Source: Choristoneura fumiferana (Eukaryota > Arthropoda > Insecta > Lepidoptera > Tortricidae). From it: a stretch of DNA of 64,000 nucleotides. Below, one piece after another: positions 10,711 through 21,200 of the stretch; within the stretch, counting starts at the first letter, position 1, and each line of letters begins with the position of its first letter. The stretch covers positions 7,362,902-7,426,901 of the forward strand of contig NC_133481.1 in the NCBI RefSeq assembly GCF_025370935.1. Direction: 5' to 3'. The translations under genes and the position numbers were made by a program. A model generated the notes under the pieces. That model had not been told where the DNA came from and searched no databases. It saw only the letters and a program-made list of their open reading frames with translations.

Positions 10711-11325
10711 ACAAGTCTCAAGCTAAAATATCAGGTTCTTGAAATCAGTACAACTGTACCTAAATTACGTAGGTACGGGAGAAAAATTAATTGTAAATCC
10801 CATGAATACTTCCTAACTGTGGACTTTTTCAGTGCTAAAAGAAACACTAAAAATGTAAAGTAGTATGTATACATTACCACACACACTCACTCGTTGATCA
10901 TGCCATTAGGCGCTCAAACGATTTTAACGATACCTAATAACATTGTGCATGCATGGTGTTGTATCATCGTGTTGAAATCGCAATAGCTTTTGTCCGGCAA
11001 CCGCGATCCACGCAAAATTCTCTGAGGGAGTACCTGCATAAGATGCCGCTGTGCCCATGGGAGGTATCTACATGTTATTAGAGTGAATAATTTTTTGTAG
11101 CGGTTTTGTACCAAACAGAGGTAGAGTAACATCAAAACGAATACTTATCTTCCCTATCTTCCCTGTCACTGTTTTCGACAATTTCTTTGACAAATTGATT
11201 TTATAGCTTGCCTGTGTCATTTATGTGAAATCTGACGATCTTACAAAACATTTCATAATAACAAAAAGTTGTATCAATATTTTCAGCAATAAATATTTTT
11301 ACCTCACCTTTACTAATAAATCAAC
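10711..11325. other. No gene supported
   Basis: This is AT-rich intergenic sequence. A minus-strand open frame at 10914-11135 has no recognisable domain and looks like repeat DNA. Confidence 0.4.
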
Positions 11326-11470
11326 TCAATCATCATCATCATTCCAGCCTGTATACGTCCCACTGCTGAGCACAAGCCTCCTCTCAGAATGAGAGGGCTT
11401 GGACCTTGGTTCCTACGCGGGTCCAGTGAGGATTGGAAACTTCACACAAATCAGGTCAACCAACACCTAT
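11326..11470 (-). repeat. Fragment of tRNA-derived SINE (family of 35034-35336)
   Basis: It shares ATCATCATCATTCCAGCCTG, then CCTCCTCTCAGAATGAGAGG, then CAGTGAGGATTGGAAACTTC with the fuller copy at 35034. The tRNA-like head is missing. Another fragment is at 23945. Confidence 0.7.
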
Positions 11471-11673
11471 TAACAAGTAAGTATTTTACTTTCCACGCAA
11501 ATATAGAGAAACTAAAAGTAATAAAATGCAGTTCAATTAGAGTAAGTGGATTTAATGATAGGTATTTTAATGAGCACTAAAATAAATCGCTAGAAAAAAA
11601 ACACGATTTGTTGGTGTTTTGACATTATTCCAGTGCATTCTTCTGGTTTGTTGTAATCGGTGCAATAGTTGTT

Positions 11674-11792
11674 TTAGTTGGTAAGAGCAGCGGCCTGGGC
11701 GCGGGGCGGTTGGATGACGACAGGCACCCGAAGGCACGACACGGCTTCATTGTTGTCGTCCAGGATGCTGAACTCGATCGTAGCTGAGTGCC
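11674..11792 (-). CDS. NPC2-like (ML domain) protein, partial: terminal exon
   Basis: After an acceptor (GCAAAG, ending at 11793) the minus strand reads HSATIEFSILDDNNEAVSC, then LRVPVVIQPPRAQAAALTN and a TAA stop. The complete NPC2-like gene has GTTIEFTVWGDHQDAMMC then FRVPLTVQ in its last exon, so this is a paralogue's last exon holding the sixth conserved cysteine. The intron phase (one base borrowed from the previous exon) differs from phase 0 in the + gene. Upstream exons should lie at higher coordinates on the minus strand. I could not find convincing ones, so the gene may have a long intron, lie beyond repeats, or be a relic. The C-terminal tail is shorter than in the + gene. Confidence 0.75.
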
Positions 11793-12789
11793 CTTTGCAA
11801 ACAATAAATTATTAATACTTAGCTACACACCTAAACCTTCATATTCATAAAAAGTGACGGGGCTTTTGTATGATTAAGTTATGGTTTTTTCCAGCAAAAC
11901 CAAATTATTGACAAATAAAGACAATAATTAATTTCAAACTAAAAGATTTTTCTTCCGATTTTACAGTACCTAAATAAACGCTTGTTTAAGTACCTACCAA
12001 AAATAGGCCCGTTTACTGATTGAAATGGATAAAGTAGAATTACTGTAACAAACACGAGAATGGGCGCTCTTACCTACGCTCTCTTGATTGGACAAATCGC
12101 CCTACGTAGTCCCTCTTGGTCTTGCCCAACTAATAATATCTGGCGGCGCGTAAAAATCAAATATACTGGGTGTACTCTTAGAAGCTGACCACAAAATGAC
12201 GACGTGTTTGCTTTAGGTTTGTTAAGTTTATTATAACAAACCTACCAAATTTCAAGTCAATCCGATCACTGAAGAAGTGTGTGAAATTCATTGACATCTA
12301 TGTACCTTGCGGCTGTTTGGAACAAAACGCGCGGCGCATCAATCATAAATATATCTTTGACACAACCCCTGTCACGGACGTCAACAAACTAAAGTGAAAG
12401 GTTCACATCACGCTGTGAACAAATTTTGTGCGCCGTTTTGATGTAAGAGACAGGCAGTCTATACATAGATGTCGATAGTGATATTGGACTTGCAAGACCT
12501 GGTCCAAACAATATTATAAAGAAAGAATATTAAAACACCTTCATAAAATAATATTCGAAAGCTTTTGAAATTCACTGATTTTTCTATGCTTTTCACGTAC
12601 CAAGCGCAGTGCCGGCAGTAACAGTTTGTCATCATTATACTTTGTTTCACATTTTAGCAGCTGTGCCTGTGCATGAACAAGAGAGGATTATGCTGAATAC
12701 CAATAAATTCCAAGATGCATAGTGAGAGATTTAAATCTCTAACTTGTAGGTATAATATGTTAAAGAATGTTGATCACTAATATATTACA

Positions 12790-12930
12790 AGATGAATAGT
12801 GAGAGACCGAAATAATAATAATAATAATAATAAAGTTTTTATTGATAATAAGGTACAGAATCAAAATAAAGTCCCGGACTTCTGAGCTAGGTTAAACCTG
12901 TGTTACAAAAGTCAGTGTCCTCTCAAAGAT
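12790..12930. repeat. Dispersed repeat, paired with 22290-22400
   Basis: AGAATCAAAATAAAGTCCC, GAGCTAGGTTAAACCTGTGTTACA and CAGTGTC recur with few changes at 22310-22375. It includes an (AAT)n run at 12808-12833. The family is not recognised. Confidence 0.6.
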
Positions 12931-13019
12931 GTGATATTTAAGCCTTATACATATAACTAGAGTGTGTGTGTGTGCTTTTAGGCACTTGTCTATGATAAAC
13001 ACTATTCCTGCCAGTGAGT

Positions 13020-13420
13020 AAACGATTGACAATGGATTAGAGTTCTCGATCATCATCAGCCGGAAAAAAGTCCACTGTTGAACAAAAACCTCCCCCGTTG
13101 AACGCCGCAATGAACGACATAAACATTGATCTACTGGCGTTCACACTGTCGACGCGTTGCACGTTCTTACAACTCTTAGAAGACTGTAAATGGCTCCTAA
13201 CGTTCTACATGATGGCCGCCCTGAAATATAGTTTAGTTTGCGAAATGAAAAGTTCCGAAATGAATCAGGTTGCCAGACGTTAGTTCCGAAATGAACGGAT
13301 ACCATCCATCGGTTGCCTACAACTCTCGCGATGTCGCCAGTCCACCTGTGGAAAGCCTGCCAATGCTTCACCTTTCTGTTCGTGGTCGTCAATCGAGAAT
13401 CTTTTTCCCTCAACGGTTAT
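13020..13420 (-). pseudogene. RTE-type LINE remnant
   Basis: The minus strand has RWTGDIARVVGNRWM near 13330 and, in another frame near 13090, GEVFVQQWTF. Both match the end of the RTE reverse transcriptase protein (compare the clearer copy at 48225-48560). The parts between do not align, and TTCCGAAATGAA is repeated three times there, so it is rearranged. Confidence 0.6.
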
Positions 13421-14089
13421 CGGTTCATTAAGTGATGTGGTTTGCCCATTACCACATCAGCTTGCATGTGCTTTCGTTCTTTGCTAAATTTTCGTATTCC
13501 TGGATTTTCCAAAGCTTGTGATCATCTTGGATCGACCGGTTGTTTTAGTTTAATAAAACCAGAAGCCGTATTGTCTTAACGCGCTGACGTTCGCATCCAT
13601 TCACCATCTCTTTCTACCCTCGTCTCATACCGTGTGAAAGAAAGAAGTAGTGAAAATAGAGCAGGAGCCCGCGACAGCCAGACCTATGATAAAGTATAAA
13701 GGCTGAAAGTTTTTTTTATATATATAGGTATATGGTACTAACACAGGTATGAACAATTCCCAACTATGAAAGGATATTGAGGGCTTTGGAAAATATCACC
13801 GTTATCTCATAAAATTTCACCTCAAATTCGGTAAACTCTAACCTTTTTTTATTTTACAATTTTCCCGTTACTAAATAGGTACTTAATATATAAAAAAATA
13901 CATTTTCGGTAAGTAAGACATTGAGAAGTTTCGGTGTGTATGCTATAAATAATGGCTTGGCACAGATTACCATTACCCACAGGTAATATGTGTGTCTTGT
14001 TATATGAGCACACACCACGGATTGATGAGGAGTCAGGTTCGATCCTGAGCCCAGCTTTATCTTTTTTTATGCGTTCTATTAAAGTAAAT

Positions 14090-14300
14090 GTTGTAGTATA
14101 CCGTCACTGTAAACTCATGGTAGTGGTACTGGGTTCGATCTCCAGTAGAGGCAGTATATGTATGAAAATTACGAGTGTTTGTTCTCGAATTTTGCATGAG
14201 CATTTAATATTTGTGTCTGAGTAACCCATAAAACAAGCTTTGCTTACTTTGGGATTAGGTCGATTGGTGTGAAGTCTCCAATGCTTATATTTTATTATAG
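14090..14300 (+). repeat. Old tRNA-derived SINE copy
   Basis: B-box-like GGTTCGATCTCC at about 14130, then ACGAGTGTTTGTTCTCG, AAACAAGCTTTGCTTACTTTGG and TTAGGTCGATTGGTGTGAAG. It is the same family as 19590-19810, more diverged. Confidence 0.7.
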
Positions 14301-15345
14301 TACCAACATACCCGCCATACATTATACATATAACGTAGCCATATAGGTGGAGGAGATGAAACCCTATATTATATTATAAAACTATAAGCTATGGTCTTAC
14401 TTTTATTCAATTACTTCCTAGATTTTCATTCCCAATACGATTTAATCTAAAGCATAGCTTAGAACAGCAAGAAAAAAATCTTGCAATTTTTTTTTACATA
14501 TTTTTGCGAGGCCATAAAGTGAAGGACTTAAAAGTGGTCAATCGGTCACCGCAACGTACCATTTTTTCCGCAGATCTAAACTTGGCGTAAAACATTTTTC
14601 AATGACAAAGTTACCCATGTAGTTATTTTATTTAAGTAAGGATACAAACACTGCGGTTTCAAGCAGCCAGTAGAAACAAGACTATATAAAAAAATCACAA
14701 ACGAAACGAAATATTGCTTAATTAGAACGTATATGAGCTGATAATGAGCACACTCTTCCACGTGGCATTCGTTGCTATCTAGTGGAACAGCAACTTGTCT
14801 ATCAAGAAATCTACATTAACTCTTTGCTAATTACGAATAAAATGTTTAGCAAAATTCCGTCTATTCTTCTGAACATTTGCTATATCTAAGTAAGTAGGTA
14901 AAGCATCCAATTCCTTATTTGTATTCTACAAGAACTGAAGATTTCATCTCATTGAGTTCTCTGGATTATTTATAAATTGTACGAGTAGGAGCTATCACAC
15001 AATGGTAATTTAACCAAATAAATTAAATTTCTGACGGTACAATTGGATAATTTTGTTACCTTATAGGGAGTTTCGATAATTACTTTATTTCACATGAAAA
15101 TAAAGTATAGTTTAGAAGCTGCGGTGCTACAGGTATACACACGTTATACCTACTTATACCCTATCTTTTGCGACGGAGATTAAATAATAGTACCTGGGCG
15201 ACCGAACTTTCCAGAGATAAGACCAAGCTAGATCGATTTTTCATCCCTGAAAACCCCTACATACCAAATTTCATCGAAATCGTTGGAGCCGTTTCCGAGA
15301 TCCCCGAAATATAAATAAATAAATATATATGTATATATATATATA

Positions 15346-15606
15346 TAATTCGACTGGGTGGCAAACGAGCAAGTGGGTCTCCTGATGGTAAGAGATCACC
15401 ACCGCCCATAAACATCTGCAACACCAGGGGTATTGCAGATGCGTTGCCAACCTAGAGGCCTAAGATGGGATACCTCAAGTGCCAGTAATTCCACCGGCTG
15501 TCTTACTCTCCACGCCGAAATACAACAGTGCAAGCACTGCTGCTTTACGGCAGGATAAGCGAGCAAGATGGTGGTAGCCCTTGCACAAGGTCCTACCATC
15601 TGCAAG
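15346..15606 (-). repeat. SINE-like dispersed repeat, copy B
   Basis: Inverted copy of 7836-8130, from GGCAAACGAGCAAGTGGGTC to CTTGCACAAGGTCCTACC, with about 13 bp missing near its 5' end. It appears inserted in the AT-rich tail of another repeat (about 15190-15345, continuing after 15607 with ATTGCTCGTTTAAAGGTA). Confidence 0.85.
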
Positions 15607-16517
15607 AACAACAACAAGAATTACAAGAATTGCTCGTTTAAAGGTATTAGATATACACATATATTAGATAGATAGATAGATATAAAAGTAAAGTTATGCC
15701 TTTTATCAAAATTGGCATTTTTTAATCAAACACCATAAAGATAAAAAGTATTCTAAATTTTCCGTATAATTTTTATGTGTCCGTTTCGTAATGAGTCATA
15801 GGAGAAAATGTCACAACCTAAAAACATAGGGACTCTTTTTATAATTTAGTACCTACTCGTGATTTTGAATAAAAAATACAAATTTTGAAAAAAAAAAAAC
15901 AGAGTACCGATACAATAAATGGAAATCAGCCAACGTCCACCCACAGTATTTTACGTCACTTTGCCCGTCTCTTTACCAGTGTCATACACCATATTTTTTC
16001 ATTTTTATAAATCTTTATTTTCCTTACTTTCTTCAATAAGCTGTCAAATCCACAGCATTCGTTTCCATTCAATTTTATGTATGTTTTGCGGCGTCCCCGC
16101 TTTGCCGCGTTCGTCATTTACGACGCGATGGAGCGAATTGCTGGAATGTAAAAGTGATCCCTGTTTAAAACACAATTCCCCAGGATTCTCTTTTTGCGTG
16201 TCGCACAAAACGTGCCAGATTAGCTAAATAAATTGTTCTGATACGCAAATCTCATTCGGTTCAGTCGAGCCAAGATTCTTCTGATTAAATTCCGGCGGAA
16301 AAATGCAATTGGTATTCTGTGCGGGCGGCTAACCCCTATTAAGTCCCTGGCTTACCTCTTTTGATACAGAAATTAGTATTAAGCCATTTATTTATTTTCT
16401 TATAAGGAGGAACGGCTAATTACTCATACACAGGTAATCTTTATTTTCCAATTGATGTGGAAAAAAACATGCCACTAATATCAATGTCGGATAAATTAAA
16501 TGTTGAAAATAGCCTTA

Positions 16518-16640
16518 ATGGCTTCGAGAAAAGTATGGTACGGAAGTGCCTTTGTTTTTCTTTTGCTCGACTTGGCGGGGGCACTACCGTGCCTCCAGAT
16601 TGATTGCGGAAAAAGAGTGCAGTCTGAAGTACATAAGTAT
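16518..16640 (+). CDS. Candidate first exon of a secreted protein (unrecognised)
   Basis: From ATG at 16518 (another in-frame ATG at 16500) the reading is MASRKVWYG, then a hydrophobic GSAFVFLLLDLAGA, then LPCLQIDCGKRVQSE. This has the n-region, h-region and polar cleavage area of a signal peptide. Donor-like GT sites are at about 16628 and 16640, neither a strong consensus. No downstream exon was found. It is GC-richer than its surroundings. It could equally be a chance open frame. Confidence 0.3.
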
Positions 16641-17568
16641 AGCAAATTAATATTAGGTACCAACTTACAAAATAAGCAAATAGAAAAACATTTATGTGCA
16701 AACTATCTTTTCAGCCTTTTACCAAAATCATTTAAGATAGTGATTGAATGTTTATTTTCATTGCTGCTCTCCAGGCTGTAAGTAATACAACATACTTAAT
16801 ATAAAATTGTCAAGTTATTTCATAAGCAACCAGATTATACCTGAACAAATAAAATGAACATTGAAAAATAGTTTCGTATTAGCATTATCACTCTGTTTTA
16901 TGTTGACTTTAACCTTATAGTTAATAATGCATAAAATTATTCCCTGTGCGAGAACATTTTAGTGACGTCGTCGTATCTTCATTTCATTTAATTTTTATCT
17001 ACACGAGTCTTATAAACTGGTTTAGTTGCTCTGTGGTGGCCTATTTTGTAGCAATGAGGGTTTCTTGACAGGTAAAATATCCCTATATGGCTTTGACGTT
17101 ACAGTCTTGCTCGTGACATACGGCGGCCACGACGTACAAAATACGCGTTCTTGAATCTACATACGCATGTCGCGTCTTCGTGGATGGCACTAGGTATACT
17201 TCATGTATTAATCGCGATAATTTCAGAAATCATTATTTATTTATAAAAGGAAGTACTAGGTAGGGTACCGTTACCATTTAGCAACATTGCGTTGCGCACC
17301 CGACTTCTTTCCTGCAGTTTTCCTGCAATCTGCGCTTGAGGGGTGGGGTAACTCGAATCGGTGCGGGGCGGAGCGTGGCCATTCTGTACGTTAGTACTAT
17401 TATATATTCCATGCTCGTGATTAGCTCATATTTGGCTATTTAACCAATCACAAAGATGTTAGTCGGACGTCACGATACCGCACTAGCACCAACTAGCTTT
17501 TCACTGAAACCCTCATTTGGTTAATTCTACAAGCATTTCAACCGCTATCAGTTTCATTTTTTTTATAT

Positions 17569-17836
17569 ACGACTGGATGGCAAACGAGCAAGTGGGTCTC
17601 CTGATGGTAAGAGATCACCACCGCCCATAAACATCTGCAAACCAGGGGAATTGCAGATGCGGTGCCAACCTAGAGGCCTAAGATGGGATACCTCAAGTGC
17701 CAGTAATTTCACCGGCTCTCTTACTCTCCACGCCGAAACACAACAGTGCAAGCACTGCTGCTTCACGGCAGGATTAGCGAGCAAGATGGTGGTAGCAATC
17801 CGGGCGGACCTTGCACAAGGTCCTACCACCTGCAAA
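17569..17836 (-). repeat. SINE-like dispersed repeat, copy C
   Basis: Inverted copy, very close to 7836-8130 and keeping the segment missing from copy B. It lies between two arms of a longer inverted repeat (about 17530-17551 and 17989-18010). Confidence 0.85.
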
Positions 17837-18187
17837 AATTCCTATCGCTTATACTAAAAAAATGAGTCAGGTAGAATGGAAGGATTTTTTAAAACGGTAG
17901 GTATGGTGTGCATGCGGTAGGTACAATTACAATTCATTAAAATTTCTTGATTTCGGTCTCTCATTTCTTCAATATGTCCGAAAGGTAACTGATAGCGGTT
18001 GAAACGCTCTTAGTACTTACCATTTACAGTTAAAATACATTGACACAACGCAAATTTGACATTTATTCAGGGTTTAAGTTGACACTATAACACGTGTTAT
18101 TGTAAGAATCTATATTGTTGCGAGAATCTGAATACTTGAAGCATTTTTTCTTAGTAACTTGTTGCAATTCCGCCTGCGAAGCGTAAC

Positions 18188-18832
18188 TAAAAAACCGGCC
18201 AAGAGTGTCGGACACGCCCGAAATAGGGTTCAGTACGCATTACGAAAAAATTAAGTCATATTTTTCTAAGGATTTCGTATTTTATACGGAATCTTCCAAG
18301 TTTAGGTATATTTTATACCTTAGGGCTGCTATTTACTCTTAAACTACTAATAATTCTCAAGAAACTTAGCCGTTATAATTTTCCTTGAAAGTTTGATATA
18401 CTTAATACCTACCATCCTGAATTTTTTAAATTTTTTCCACCCACTGGTTTAGATTTGAGAGGGGGGGGGGCTCGATTTTATTGAAAATTTGCACTTTAAA
18501 GTTGAATATTTCGTAAACAAATCACTGAATCGAAAAATCGTCCTAGCAAACCCCAAATGGTTTTAAAATACCTATCCAACGATACCCCACACTATAGGGT
18601 TGGATAAGAAAAAAAAAACATCCCCACTTTACGTCTATGGGAGGTACCATAATTTTTTTTTTAAATTTTTTATTGTACCATTTTGTCGGCATAGCTTACA
18701 TATATATCCGTACAAAATTACAGCTTTCTAGCATTGATATTCCCTGAGCAAAGCCGCGGACGGACGGACAGACAGACATGGCGAAACTAAAAGGGTTCCG
18801 TTTTTGCCATTTTGGCTCCGGAACCCTAAAAA
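18188..18832 (+). repeat. Dispersed repeat with GGTTCCG...CGGAACC terminal hairpin
   Basis: The head reads ACCGGCCAAGAGTGTCGG. The tail reads GACGGACAGACAGACATGGC and ends in AGGGTTCCG, a short loop, then CGGAACCCT. Other copies are at 26858-27403 and, inverted, 47307-47746. It is common in Lepidoptera; the class cannot be decided from sequence alone. Confidence 0.75.
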
Positions 18833-19088
18833 CGAGTTATTGTAACCTAAGACCTGTTATTCACTGACGGAATGAAAACACACGTCGTTATAGTAAATCA
18901 GGCATGAAATCACGCTTCATTTCAGAAGCCATACATTACCGCATTAGTAAGCGGCAGACCTAGACAACGTGTTCAATTGAGCGGACAGGCGCTCACTTTA
19001 TTTACACACTACACGCCTAGGTATGGTTAAACATTAGGATATTTCCATTATTTCATCAAAATAAAGAGGCAAAATCCTATCTACTCAC

Positions 19089-19225
19089 CTCGCATTTGGT
19101 TGACAACTGATTTCGACACACATGGTGTCCCTATCCTCGGGACAAATACGAATGCCTACTACTGGGTTTAGTAGGATATCTTGACGACCAGTGTCCTTTA
19201 GAAAGGACATTAAACGTTTGAACAT
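19089..19225 (-). CDS. Candidate cysteine-containing exon (unrecognised)
   Basis: On the minus strand an open frame starts at ATG 19225 (second ATG at 19210) and runs to a consensus donor GTGAGT at 19088-19083. The 45-codon reading includes QDILLNPVVGIRICPEDRD and TMCVEISCQPNA, rich in charged residues and cysteines, unlike the AT-rich noise around it. The opposite strand is closed. No acceptor-linked partner exon was found, and an in-frame stop lies just before the first ATG. It may be an exon of a small secreted or cystine-rich protein, or a captured fragment within a repeat. Confidence 0.33.
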
Positions 19226-19589
19226 TGAACTTTATGCCAATGACAAAGTTTAATTTTCATAAATCATAAATTTGACTTGGTCGTCAGGAGGTTAAAACTA
19301 GACTGCAAAGTTTCATAACAATCGGTCCAGTATTTATCGAAAAACTAAAGGCTTTCAATTTATCACTTTGGAGCAGCTTTGTCTTTTTCTAATACATACA
19401 ATTTTCGGGTCAAAAATGTTTGTGACCAATCTCCTTCGAAACGGCTTGACCGATTTTTATGAAAATTTTTGTGTGTATTCGGTAGGTCTGAGAATAGAAT
19501 CTAAACTATTTTTCATACGTCTACGCTGACGGAGTCGCGGGAAACACCTAGTTTTTATATATAAATAAGATAGAAGCATTGATTTGGAC

Positions 19590-19810
19590 GACCGGATGGG
19601 TTCGATTCCCGGTCGGGGCAGATATTTGTGTGAATAACACGAATGTTTGTACTCGGGTCTTGGATGTTTAATATGTATTTAAATACGTATCTACCTATAT
19701 AAGTATGTTTATCCGTTGCCTAGTATCCATAGTACAAGCTTTGCTTAGTTTGGGACTAAGTAGGTCAATTGGTGTCAAGTGTCCCATGATATTTATTTAT
19801 TTATTGTTTT
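19590..19810 (+). repeat. tRNA-derived SINE, best-preserved copy
   Basis: B-box GGTTCGATTCCCGG, then GGGGCAGATATTTGTGTG, AACACGAATGTTTGT, TATAAGTATGTTTATCCG, TTGCCTAGTATCCATAGTAC, AAGCTTTGCTTAGTTTGGGA and GTGTCCCATGATATTTATTT. It is the reference for the other copies here. The 5' tRNA-like half is partly lost. Confidence 0.85.
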
Positions 19811-19865
19811 TTTGATGATTATTATTAAGTAGTATTGATTTGCAAATAGATTAAGATTTTTCATG

Positions 19866-20118
19866 CCAAATTGTGGCAGATCCCCATTAATATTATAAAT
19901 GCGAGAGTTTCTAAGTCTTTGTTAGTTTGTTTATTTCTTTGTTTGTTACCTCATCAGGTCTAAACCGCTGAACCGATTTAGATGAAATTCGGTACGCAGA
20001 TAGTTTGAATCGCGGAGAAGAACATGAGATAGATTTTATCCTGGAAATTGCATAGTTCCCGCGGGATAGCGATAAACGAATTCTACGCTAACCTAACCTA
20101 CTATATTATATATAAGAT
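19866..20118 (+). repeat. Dispersed repeat of the CCCGCGG family
   Basis: CATTAATATTATAAATGCGAG, CTGAACCGATTTAGATGAAA and GTTCCCGCGGGATAGCG are shared, in inverse order, with the elements at 20703 and 36727. No coding content. Confidence 0.6.
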
Positions 20119-20702
20119 GATATTTTAAATAATCGTTGAAACAGCGCGGTTTCATGTATTTTATGGAAAAATACGTACAAAATCCTCGAACAAGAAAATG
20201 CAGAACGTTGGTTTAGGTACACCTAATTACCTACCTAAAGTACCGTTGTAAGAAAATAATATTATTACTATTATTAAAGGCAATTATAATCATTATTTAA
20301 GTTAGTGACTGCTGCAGAAGCAGCTACGAGCATACCGACGTCCTGTTAAATGCTTGGTTCATTTTAAGCGTTTCCGCCCCCTGAACGGCTGTTCTTTCCT
20401 GGCATCATGCCAATATTGCAAAACTTATTTTAGGTATTTTAATAAATCTCTCATATCTTTTATAAAAAGTTCGTGTAATTGAAAAAGTATACTTTTCGTA
20501 TACTTACTTCCTTTCATGTGCGTGGCACGTCGAACATCCACAAACTTTTCTAAACTGATGTAAGATATATATTCATGTAAAGGAGGAAATAAATAACCGG
20601 AGAGAATTATAAAATGTGTAAATCCTTAGAATATATTTTAGGATAAAGAAAACCGGCCAAACTGCATTTAAGTCACTAGGTATGCTAACTTTATGACTTT
20701 TC

Positions 20703-20993
20703 TAGCCGTTACCTGCGACTCTGTCCGCGTGGAATTCGGTTCTCGCTATCCTGTGGGAAATATGCAATTTTCCGGGATAAAAACTATCTATTCTATACCG
20801 AATTTCCAGAGCCGAGAGAGAGATTTCATTTGAGGCCTATGTTCAGCATTGGACTGCTGTAGACTGTAGGCTGATGATGATGATGATACCGAATTTCATC
20901 TAAATCGGTTCAGTAGCTTAGACGTGATGAAATAACAAACAAATAAACAAACAGACTTACAAACTTTCGCATTAATAATATTGGTGGGATGAG
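20703..20993 (-). repeat. Dispersed repeat of the CCCGCGG family, interrupted
   Basis: It runs from TAGCCGTTACCTGCGACTC to CTTTCGCATTAATAATATTG, the same family as 36727-36960. It is split at 20807-20885 by an RTE 3' end. Confidence 0.65.
20807..20885 (+). mobile_element. RTE-type LINE 3' end, 79 bp, with 12-bp target-site duplication
   Basis: Reads (+) the final codons EAYVQHWTAVD and a (GAT)n tail. It is flanked by ATACCGAATTTC at 20795-20806 and 20886-20897. Same kind of event as at 5428-5495, in the same host repeat family. Confidence 0.85.
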
Positions 20994-21028
20994 GCATCAT
21001 CAAATTTTCACATAAATAGGTATATAGG

Positions 21029-21200
21029 TACCATCAGCCAAATATGTGGTCTACCACCCTAAAGTTGATAATCGTTTGCATGTCATAAAACAATAATGCC
21101 AATAGCCGTGTCTGTCAACTTGAAAGTTCGACTTTAGCACCATATTTATTTGATAGGAACTTGTTTAAAAATTGATAGACCACTTATTTAGCTGATGGTA
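21029..21200. repeat. Foldback element, ~170 bp
   Basis: The arms start TACCATCAGC and continue imperfectly for about 30 bp (AAATATGTGGTCTA against AAATAAGTGGTCTA). A MITE-like palindrome with no coding content. Confidence 0.75.

Noticed and set aside
12090..12180. Minus stretch reading ICPIKRA before GTAAG, tested as the missing NPC2 exon 3
   Set aside because: No upstream beta-strand residues or paired cysteine and no acceptor; the surrounding sequence looks like dispersed repeat.
14576..14681. Minus-strand stretch reading LVSTGCLKPQC, reminiscent of NPC2 exon 2, upstream of the minus terminal exon at 11674
   Set aside because: It lacks the GPLPL block, has no good donor, and the following residues do not continue the ML fold. 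Probably chance.
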